64,000 nt of DNA from Acanthamoeba castellanii str. Neff. Lineage: Eukaryota; Discosea; Longamoebia; Acanthamoebidae. How positions within the stretch are numbered: position 1 is the first letter of the stretch; every line of letters begins with the position of its first letter. Location: assembly GCF_000313135.1 (NCBI RefSeq), contig NW_004457611.1, positions 229,809 through 293,808 of the forward strand, read 5' to 3'. A program made the translations under genes and the position numbers. Under the pieces are notes generated by a model, which was not told where the DNA came from, ran no database searches, and worked only from the letters and a program-made list of their open reading frames with translations. Shown here one piece after another: positions 55,708 to 64,000 of the stretch.

Positions 55708-58005
55708 GGCGCACGATATATAGCGGCTTTGTATTAAACGATGGTGGGGTAATAGAGGAGCGGTGGTGGCGGTGAAGCTGTTCGAGGCACTGCGACTGGA
55801 CCAGGCCGACCAGAAGGTGCTCCACGAGCTGCGCTCCGAGGCGCAGATGATGGAGCGCCTGTCGAACCACCCCTCAATCGTCAAGTTTGTCGGCGCCATC
55901 ACCAAGGGCGAGGAGGGGTCGAACTTTGCGCTCGTGACCGAGTTCTGCCCGCGCGGCTCGCTCTATGACCTCTTGGTGCGCACTCTTGTCGCCAGCCATG
56001 CCATTAAATGCTTATTTTTTTGATTCTTCACGCCACCGCACACGCACACGCACACGCACACGCACACGCACACGCACACGCACACGCACACGCACACGCA
56101 GGTCAAGAAAAAGAAGAAGTTGCCGCTCATCACGCTGGTGCGCATGGCACGCGATGCGGCGTCGGGCGTGCTCCACCTCCACAAAGAGCACATCGTACAC
56201 CGTGATCTGGCCGCACGCAACATTCTCGTAGGCCAAAACTACGGTGCGCCAACCAAGCTACCACTTCTTGTCTTGCTCACAACATATATATATATATATA
56301 TATATTATATGGCGCCGCAGAGGTCTATGTGGCCGACTTTGGGTTGGCGCGAGTGCAGGCGGCTGAGGGCCAGGTGGCCACCACCAAGCAGAACTTTGGC
56401 CCCATCGCCGTACGCGTCTCCTTTTCGCTTTTTGCCTCCGCTTTCAAGGCTCTTTTCACGCTCGCTACTCACCCGTACGTGCGGCTCTCCAGTGGATGGC
56501 GCCCGAGGGCCTCAAGGCGCGAGAGTACTCCGAAGCCACCGACGCCTTCTCCTTTGGCGTCCTCCTCTGGTGCTCGCTCTTCCCTGACTGTTGTTATTTG
56601 TTGTTATTTGTTGTTATTTGTTGGTTGTTATTTGTTGGCTGACGATTGGGTGGACGAAGGGAGATGATGGTGAAGAAGCGGCCGTGGGCGGGCGTGGAGC
56701 CGGTGCAGATCATCACGTCGGTGGTCGGGAACACGCGGCTCCGGATTCCGAAGGACTGCGATCCGATCTTTGCGCAGATCATGAAGATGTGTTGGCGCCA
56801 GAACCCCGCCCAGCGGTACAACTACTCTCTTTCTCCTCTCAATGCCTCTATATGTTTATATCTAGTACTTCATATGATGTGGAAAAATGTTCCAATATAT
56901 TGGATCTATGTGCACAGACCGTCGTTTGAGAAGCTGGTCGACATGTTGTCGAGCTACTACAAGAAGCTGCACAAGCTGCACGACATCTCAGCCGACGCCT
57001 ACGAGATCAGCGACCAGGAAAGCGCCGGCGAGTCTGAAGGTGCGGATGTGTGGCCACCTTGACTCTCTGTTCTTTCTTCTGGTCATCACCGCCTGACGAC
57101 CACGCGCACACCAGCAGACGAGATGCCGGAGGGTGTGAGCTACGAGGAGTGGCAGCTCAGCCGAATCAAGGAGGAGGTCAAGTCCTTCATGAAACAGCTC
57201 ATCAACGAGGTGCGCGAAAGACACATAGCACCAAAAGCAAACACAAACGCAAACGCAAACGCAAAACTAAACGCGACTGCGCAACAGAGAAATGACGACT
57301 ACCGCCTCATCGCAAAGGCCAACAAGGCCGCCTTCGTCGAGCTCAAGGACGCGTTCCGTACCGGGACCGACAGCGAAGAGGAAGTAACATTCGAGGACGA
57401 CAGCGACGAAGAGGAGGAGGAGGGCACCAGGATTGGCGGCGCCAGCAGCGTCATCGAGAAGAAGGAGGACTACTCGGTGTCGCGAATCATCGCCGGCGCG
57501 AGCAACCACATCCTCCACGCGCCCAGCAAGTCCTCGCGAACCGCACGCCGCGCCGAGACGCAGGCGGCGTCGACGACGTCGTTGGCGACATCGTTGCCCG
57601 TCTCGGAATACTCGACGCTGGGCGACTCGACGGCCCAACAGAAAGCGAAAAGCGAAAGCGAAGAAGACGAAGAAGGAGAAGGGAAAGGGAAAGGAGAAGG
57701 AGGAGCCGACGAAGAGCATCGTCGGCATGGAGAGCAGTGGGGAGATGAGTTCGCAGTACTGCGTTCTCAAGCAATCGGCCGAAGAGGCGCCACAAGGAAA
57801 GAAGAAGATGAAGGAAAAGGTGGAAAAGGTGGCAAGAAGCAAGTCGCTGATTGGGGACACCTACGCCATTGTTTCCCAGCCAGAGCCGACAAACACCAAG
57901 AACAACAACAGAGCCACGGTCAAGGACAACAGCACAGGCTACGAATGCCTCACCACCGGCGGCACCAACGAGCCATTGCCCATCGACAACTACCAAGAAA
58001 TCTGA
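53382..58005 (+). CDS. Receptor tyrosine-kinase-like transmembrane protein
   Basis: The start MRRYAAALAALELMCFFFFF is a signal peptide, spliced in phase to the ectodomain (RQSSGNSHAASLMTEWGSQP). The ectodomain looks like a beta-propeller or lectin-like surface domain (DCLYVAALSAITSSGTVELY, AVNGRLYYATGEQICYTVIY, KLYATCTNRSDIHVISIAAD); I cannot assign it to a family. One membrane span follows (VAIAVSVSVGSALLILLALALV within 55260-55340), then a basic stop-transfer RRRRK. The kinase domain has LGEGAFGKVYKG, VAVK, the tyrosine-kinase catalytic loop HRDLAARN, DFGLAR, WMAPEGL and DAFSFGVLLWEM. The C-terminal tail is charged and low-complexity, but carries YSTL, YCVL, YAIV, YECL and YQEI. The tail changes frame at an AAAA run (57648-57651). 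The other frame runs on past 58105 and looks non-coding there. Amoeba tyrosine kinases are known; ligand and partners are unknown. Confidence 0.86.
54675..54763. repeat. ACACGAC heptanucleotide array in kinase intron
   Basis: Twelve or so near-perfect units end directly at the intron's 3' splice site (ACACAG), so the usual pyrimidine tract is absent there. Confidence 0.9.
56037..56100. repeat. CGCACA hexanucleotide repeat abutting a 3' splice site
   Basis: About ten units fill the end of a kinase-domain intron and run straight into the acceptor CGCAG before the exon beginning VKKKKKLPLIT. Confidence 0.9.
56586..56640. repeat. TTGTTATT-type repeat in kinase intron
   Basis: Four to five units of an 11-base TTGTTGTTATT-like repeat lie in the intron between GVLLW and EMMVKKRPWAG. 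Confidence 0.8.
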
Positions 58006-58013
58006 CACACAAC

Positions 58014-58052
58014 ACACGACACGACACGACACGACACGACACGACACGACAC
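58014..58052. repeat. ACGAC pentanucleotide repeat in kinase 3' UTR
   Basis: About seven 5-base units begin roughly ten bases after the stop codon. It is a shortened relative of the ACACGAC heptamer. Confidence 0.85.
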
Positions 58053-58193
58053 ACCGACGCGAAATGTCCAACAAGCCCAACTTCTTGTGTCGACATAAAT
58101 AACATTCTTATTGTTTTTGATTTAGATTACAACATCGAGACAGGGAGGTAAATTGAAAGAATTCAAAACGAATCGAGGCAGGACACAAGAGAA

Positions 58194-61100
58194 ATGAGCA
58201 GAAGGAAGCAGGTGCTGTGGTCGCTGCACAATCCCGACCAATTCGTGATCGGTTCGTCCGATCTGCGACTCTACGAAATCAGTGTGCGGCCACCATCTTC
58301 CTCTTCCGCCTCCTCTTCCACCTCCACATCCTCTTCATCGACCAGCGATGGAGGCGCCATCACAAACACTGGCCAGCGAAAGAAATCAGTCATCAATCTC
58401 ATCTCGGTACCCCCATGTCATCATCATTCATTAAAATGATTTTACACGCCCTTTTCCCTTTTTTAATTTACTTCTGAAATGCCAATTCTATCGCTTGAAT
58501 AACAATTAACAAATACAATAATAAATATACAAATAATATCAACAAAAACACAACAACAGGTGAACAGCGAGGTCCAGACCTGCAAGTGCCTGGCCTGGAG
58601 CCCCGACCCGACCACGCCCCACCTGCTCGCCGCGGGCCTGCCCAACGGCCGCGTGGTGCTGACCAGCTTCCGCGACAGCGTGAGCTTCTCGTCGGTCAAC
58701 TCGATCTCGAAGGAGTTCATCCCGCGCAACTCGCGATCGTGCAACGCCCTCGCCTGGAACCCGGTCTACCACAACGAACTCGCCGCGGGCCTGGGCAAAG
58801 TGCGCTGCGACTTCTCCACCCTCGTGTGGGACGTCAACCAGAGCAGCGGTACCTCGCTTGCGTGATTTCTCTCCGTGCGTGCGTGCGTGCGTGCGTTGCA
58901 TTGACTAACCAACGTGTGCGCACACGAACGCCAGGCACGGGCGCAGCTACGAGTGCACCTCGAACACCTTCGACGCGCTCGCTCAATGCGGCATCACAAC
59001 CTCTGTACGCTCTCCACCACCTTCCCGCTCTGGCTGTCTTCTATCACAAAATCATCGCTGACACACACGACACACGACACACGACACACGACACACGACA
59101 CACGACACACGACACACGACACACGACGACATACACGACACACACGACACACCATCGTGACAACTACAGACAACAGTCACCGGTGGCGCAAGGGGTGGCG
59201 GACATCACCGGCGCCGAGGCGATCGTGCGCCCGATGCGGGAGGTCAACATGTCCGAAGCGACCGTCTCCCTGGCGTGGGTGCCCAATCAGCCCTCGTGTC
59301 TTGCCACAGGAACCGGTACCTTTACCTACCGTCATCTTCCTGTCGTGTGCTGCGCGTGTCGTGCGTGTCGTGCCGTGTGTGCCATGCGTGTGTGCGTGTG
59401 TGTGTCGTAATACTAATAATATTAATAAATAAATAGGTGCGAAATGGCTGCGAATATACGACATGCGGGCGTCGGATCTCACGGCTCGCAAGTCGGTCCT
59501 GGCCCACTCCAAGGCCGTCCACGGCGTCTCCTTCGATCCCTTCAACGACAAGCGCCTCTCCACATTCTCAGAGGATGGCACGTCGTCACCATATTATTAC
59601 GATCAATTTTATTCTATTTCAGTATGTCCATTTTATGTTATATTCTTTTTATTAGCATTATTATAAATTATATTAATTGCTTACAATTATGATTATTGCT
59701 GTGGATAGGTGTGGTGAAGATTTGGGACACGCGTAAGCTGCGGGAGCCGATCTTTTCGCTGCACACGGGCAGCAAGAGCCTGATCCAGATCGAGTGGTGC
59801 TCCACGCGCAGCGGCATCCTCGCGTCGATCGGGAAGGAGGAGTCCGTGCTCAAGCTGTGGGACCTCAACGACTCGGCGCTCGACCTCCCGACCGACCCCA
59901 CCAGCGGCCAGCAGCAGGAACTCAACCTCAAGTACACCCGGCCTTGCCGAAGTACGCCTCCTCCCCACTCACACGACACACCACACGACGCACGACACAC
60001 ATCACACGACACCTAACCACACACACACCACACACCCACACACCGCACACACACCCACACACATACACACGACACACACCACTTACGACACACACCACTT
60101 ACGACACACACACACACACGCGTCAATAGCGTATGAGGCGAGTGAGCCGATCAGCTGCATTTCGTGGCACCCGACGAAGGAGTACCGGATCCTGACGGTC
60201 ACGAGCTCGTCGTTCGTCGAGGTGGTCTCCCTGCACGAGTCGATCCCCGTGTCGTGGGCGCCCTACGGCGACCTCTCGTTCGCCTACGGTCGACAGATAA
60301 TCCAGGGCTCCACCGCCGTCCACCCGCCCGGCCTCTCCTCCTCTTCCGCCGAACAGTACGCCGCGCCTCTTTGCTTTCATTGGCCACCAACCACTTTGCT
60401 GACGTGGCACACGTGTGTGTGTCGTGTGTGTGTGTGCGTCGTGTCGTGTGTGTGTGTGTGTGTGTGTGGCGTGTGGCGTATGGCGTGTGTCGTGTGTGTC
60501 GTGTGTCATGTGTCATGTGCGGTGGGAGCAGGATGCTGGAGCAGCTGGACATTTCGTTCGTGATGAAGCAGAAGGCGCTCAACGGCTACTCGATGGACAT
60601 CGAGAAGAACAAGAAGCTGAGCGACGCCTTCGGCACACAGGAGCTCAAGGTCTGCTGGTCCTGGCTCGCCAGTACGTGCCCCGCCACAATCGTTCCCCCG
60701 CACACATTGCGATTCTTCTCATGCTGACTCCTGTGCGTGCGTGTTGTGTGTGTGTGTGTGTGTTGCATGTGCGTGTGCGTGTCGTGTTGTGTGTCGTAAA
60801 TGACAGACGCGAACAGCAAGCGAAAAGAAAAGCACAGCGACTTTTCGGGCATCGTGGCGATCCTGACGGGCAAGGACACGACGGACCTCCCGACCAACAT
60901 CACCCAACGCGAAAAGGCCGAAGTACGCCTTTCTTTATTTATTTCTTTTATTTCTTTATTTATTATTATCATTAATTTATGTCATTAATGCGTGTTTGAT
61001 TATCATAGGGCGGATTCAAAACATACTACAGCCCGCAGCGACAGGCAGTACTCCGATTGTGCGGCTGGGACATGGAGTCGGCCTCGCTCGACGACATGGT

Positions 61101-62809
61101 ATGCTGTTTTTTATTATTATTTATTTATTCATTTATCCACAATTTAGCTAATTCCAAGAATAATTCAAATTATTTATTGATTTGGATTATTGATTTATTT
61201 GTGATTTTATTCAGCTGTCGGTGCTGGAGCAGCAGAACCAGTTCGAGCGCGCGGCGGCCATCGCCGTGTTCCACCTGGACATCCGCCGCGCCGTGCTCGC
61301 GCTCAAGCGCGCCATCGCCGCCGACAGCGCCAACGAGCCCTTCCGCCTCGTCGCCATGGCCCTCGCCGGCTACGAGGGCGCCCAGCAGATGATGATGGCC
61401 GGCGGCGGCACCACCGGCGGCGGCGGCGTTGGTTCGCTGTGGAAGGAGACCTGCGCGTCGCTCAAGGAGCAGATCGGGTCGGCCTACCTGCGCGCCGCGT
61501 TCGCCTTCCTCTGCGCCGACTCGGTGCCGGACTTTGCCGAGGTGCTCGACCAGTACGACGAGATGAGCCTCGCCGACCGCATCGCCTTTGGCTGCCGCTT
61601 CCTTCCCGGCGCCGACGTACGCGCCCGCGCGTGTCGTGTCGTGTCTTGCCAGGCGTGTGTCGCTGGCGTGTGTGTCGCTGACGTGTGTCGTGACGTGTCG
61701 TGCAGCTGCAACGCTACATCACGCAGTCGGCAGCGGGGGCGGTGAAGAACGGGTCGCTGGCGGGCCTCATGCTCACGGGCCTCAGCCCGCAGGGCGTCGA
61801 CCTCCTCGAGAACTACCTCAACCGCACCGGCGACGTCCAGACGGTTCGCTCGCCTCGCCCCCCCCCCGCACACACCAAAGACGCCTAACCCCGTGCGTGT
61901 CGTGCGATGCGTGTCGTGCTGTGCATGTCGTGCGCAGGCGTGTTTGGTGATGGCGCACGTGGTGCCGCGGGTGTTCAGAGACCAGCGGGTGGAGCACTGG
62001 ATGGACTGCTACCGCAATCTGCTGGACATGTGGCAGCTCTGGCACGAACGCGCCCTTCTCGACGTCGCCCGCATCGCCACCGTCTCCGAGCCCAAGCCTC
62101 CGGGCCAGGTACGTGGCGCGCGCGTCATAGCGTGTGTGCGGCGATGGCGTGTGCGGTGGCATGTGCGGTGGCGTGTGCGGCGATGGCGTGTGTGCGGTTG
62201 CTGATTTGCATTGTATGTGTGATCCAGGTGTTCGCGCGATGCAACTTCTGCAGCCAGTCGCTGTCGATGAACATGCTGAGCGCCAAGATGGGCCGCGGCC
62301 GCGGCATGGCCCCCCAGCCCAAGGCCTCCAGCGGGAAGCAAAAGGTACTTATTTTTATTATTAATATTATTATTATTCATTTATTAATTTATGGTGTGCT
62401 GCGCGTAGGTGTCGTCGTGTCCGTCGTGCGGCAAGCCGCTGCCGCTGTGTTCCATTTGTTTGCTGCCGCTCGGCTGCTCCACGCCCGTCTTCAGCGGATC
62501 GCGCAACCCGAGCGAGAAGCAACGTACGTTGTTCATTTCTGCGTGTGGACTGCAAGAGGAGCGCTCACCAATCGATGCCATGTGTGTGTGCGTGTGCGTG
62601 TGCGTGTGCGGTCGGGCGTGTGCGGTCGTGCGTGTGCGACAGTGTACTGGGCGGAGGGCGGAAGCAAATTCGAGGATTGGTACACGTGGTGCCAGACCTG
62701 CAGACACGGTGGCCACGCGGCCCACCTCATGGACTGGTTCGCCCACCACGTCGAGTGCCCGGTGACCGATTGCAACTGCCGCTGCTACTCCCTCGACCCG
62801 CTCGAGTGA
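58194..62809 (+). CDS. MIOS: MIOS, GATOR2 complex subunit
   Basis: MIOS (Mio/Sea4) belongs to GATOR2, which activates TORC1 on lysosomes when amino acids are present. The start MSRRKQVLWSLHNPDQFVIG opens a WD40 propeller (CKCLAWSPDPTTPHLLAAGL, NALAWNPVYHNELAAGLGKV, VSFDPFNDKRLSTFSEDG spliced to VVKIWDTRKL, PISCISWHPTKEYRILTVTS). A long helical region follows (RQAVLRLCGWDMESASLDDM, LEQQNQFERAAAIAVFHLDI, WMDCYRNLLDMWQLWHERAL). The C-terminus is the Mio zinc-ribbon/RING-like fold: CNFCSQSLS, CPSCGKPLPLCSICLLPLG, and WCQTCRHGGHAAHLMDWFAH followed by ECPVTDCNCRC. It lies directly downstream of the receptor kinase on the same strand. One intron (59064-59160) is largely ACACGAC heptamers; exon joins there (PLQQSPVAQGV) restore the frame. 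Identification is strong. Confidence 0.93.
59064..59128. repeat. ACACGAC heptanucleotide array in MIOS intron
   Basis: About nine units lie on the coding strand of MIOS, grading into ACATACACGACACACACGAC variants. Confidence 0.9.
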
Positions 62810-62902
62810 CACAGTCGCGCCCCAGACCAAACGAAATAAATAGGTCAAATTTAATAAATTAGGCAAATTTGCTGAAACAAAAATTGCGGGGCCAAAATAA
62901 AG

Positions 62903-63177
62903 ATGGACGAGAGGGAGCAAAAGCAGCAGAAGGTGGCGTGCGAATGTTGCGAGTACCTGACCCTGCCCGAGAGGGGCGCGTGGAGTGTATGCCCGGTGTG
63001 CTCTGGGCAGACTACGGAGCCAACGCCGTCTCCCTGCCCGTTGGCCGAGGCAACTTCGCCCGCTGGGGTGCGTGCGAGGAGCGCTTCGCCGGCAAGACCC
63101 GGCCACCGCGGCCCAACGAGCTCGTGCAGCTGCCCACCACCTCACCAACCCCTCGCCCCGGCGCTCCCACCGATTGA
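62903..63177 (+). pseudogene. CPCC cysteine-rich domain gene with a frame break
   Basis: The start MDEREQKQQKVACECCEYLT leads to LPERGAWSVCPVC, the Cys-x-Cys-Cys ... Cys-x2-Cys pattern of the small bacterial CPCC family. At about 63001-63006 the family match moves to another frame, continuing DYGANAVSLPVGRGNFARWG and ACEERFAGKTRPPRPNE to the stop at 63175-63177. One base appears to be missing just after the second cysteine pair. So this is either a draft-sequence error in a working single-exon gene or a recent pseudogene. No intron is seen, unlike most neighbours, and the family is mainly bacterial, which suggests lateral transfer. It sits 93 bases after MIOS. The function of the family is not established. 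Confidence 0.72.
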
Positions 63178-63340
63178 CTTTTTAATTTTGATCTTATTTA
63201 TATTTTATCCACCTAAGAGCATTTTATTTAGTTATTATTTTGCAACGTTTATTGGTGAGTGTTGAAGAAGAGGGACATGTGCAGAGGGAGAGGTGAGGAG
63301 AAGGAGGAAAGAGGAAGAGAAGACTGCGAAGTCACTCACT

Positions 63341-63997
63341 TCAGAGGTCGTCGAGGCTGGCTCGCCTCTTGGCAAAGTACTTGTTGATGAGGTAGCCCGC
63401 CACGAAGAACTGGGCGTCGTAGAGCAGGTGCACCGCCAGCGCCGTGAACAGGCCGTGGTTGATCATCACGTTGGCCAGCGCGAGACCCACATACCTACAC
63501 CCAATTGCGCGGGTGCGGTTGTAAGTGTCGTGTGCGTCGTGTGCGTCGTGTGCGTCGTGTGAATGTGTGTGTCGTGTGTGTTGGGGCGAGGACGACACAC
63601 GTACCAGGAGTTGATCCAGCCGAGGACGCCCTGGTACTTCTTGCCGTCGCGGTAGAAGACGTTGGCGAGGAGGACGCCCACCATGAACATCCGGTTATCG
63701 ACGGCGTTGGCCTGCCACATCTTCCTCCTCATCCTCGAGCCCGTGAACGCTCCCTGGTAGCTGCACACCGCACACACCGCACACACCGAGACGGTGAGGC
63801 ACGCAAACGCTGTACGCACACGCGCGCGTGTAGAAGGTGGTGGAGGAGGAGGGGGGATGGTGTACGTACTTGGAGGTGTTCATGCCGAAGGCGCCCATGA
63901 AGAACTGATCGTACTGGTAGAGCGTAAGGAAGTTGGCCACCGGGAAGATGATCCAGTCCCACACGATGCTGAACAGGGCGCTCCACACCAAGCCCAT
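63341..63997 (-). CDS. Small multi-pass membrane protein, family unknown
   Basis: I do not recognise this protein of about 145 residues. The exons read MGLVWSALFSIVWDWIIFPV, NFLTLYQYDQFFMGAFGMNT, then across a phase-2 intron (AA|C, giving SNYQGAFTGS) RMRRKMWQANAVDNRMFMVG, VLLANVFYRDGKKYQGVLGW, and finally LALANVMINHGLFTALAVHL to KYFAKRRASLDDL and a stop at 63341. There are about four hydrophobic segments and a basic C-terminus facing a non-membrane side. The ATG at 63997 sits three bases from the window end, so a longer N-terminus outside the window is possible. Confidence 0.65.
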
Positions 63998-64000
63998 AAC

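Noticed and set aside
57123..58151. Continuous 342-codon frame as the true kinase C-terminus
   Set aside because: After about 57650 it loses protein character and finally reads the ACGAC repeat (HDTTRHDTTRH). The alternative frame has tyrosine motifs and stops before the repeat.

Overview
The window looks like nuclear DNA of a free-living amoebozoan, most probably Acanthamoeba or a close relative. This is an inference from GC-rich exons, many short GT-AG introns in almost every gene, intergenic gaps of only about 100-500 bases, a protist gene set, and a tyrosine-type receptor kinase. There are no bacterial-style operons, and I found no mobile element, CRISPR array, rRNA or tRNA gene. One assembly gap of Ns covers 20705-21667.

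Layout. 377-7825 (+) is one long gene for a fused folate enzyme: glutaminase (PabA) and aminodeoxychorismate synthase (PabB), then a dihydrofolate/folylpolyglutamate synthase (FolC), then aminodeoxychorismate lyase (PabC). 8161-10244 (+) is the decapping enzyme DCP2, followed by a broken coding remnant at 10305-10657. 10718-13226 (-) is a PH-domain coiled-coil protein, divergent from glucose-6-phosphate dehydrogenase (13523-16180, +). 16690-18359 (+) is a GATA zinc-finger protein and 18530-20097 (+) is enoyl-CoA hydratase. 20198-22007 (-) is an unrecognised Lys/Glu-rich protein cut by the gap, and 22092-26350 (-) is a multi-pass membrane class 3 lipase. 26568-27846 (+) is a secretory-type 2-Cys peroxiredoxin, 28223-28678 (+) is ISCA1, and 28855-30169 (-) is epsilon-COP. 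30426-45070 (+) is a giant BEACH-domain protein, 45176-47023 (-) a Dgt-type dGTPase, and 47195-53042 (-) an F-box/LRR/ankyrin protein. 53382-58005 (+) is a receptor tyrosine-kinase-like protein, 58194-62809 (+) is MIOS of GATOR2, 62903-63177 (+) is a frame-broken CPCC-domain gene, and 63341-63997 (-) is an orphan membrane protein.

Most genes are unrelated neighbours, as expected in a compact eukaryotic genome. The main exception to ordinary content is the folate gene. It places glutamine-dependent pABA synthesis (two steps plus the lyase) and the later glutamate-adding step of folate synthesis on one polypeptide. Other points of interest are the tyrosine-rich C-terminal tail of the receptor kinase, the bacterial-type dGTPase and CPCC genes, and heptanucleotide tandem repeats that recur in introns of unrelated genes. 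Several coding regions show single-base frame breaks. At least two lie in homopolymers and look like draft-sequence errors.

Coordinates of multi-exon genes run from the inferred start codon to the stop codon and include introns. Only exon joins I checked by reading frame are given in the entries.
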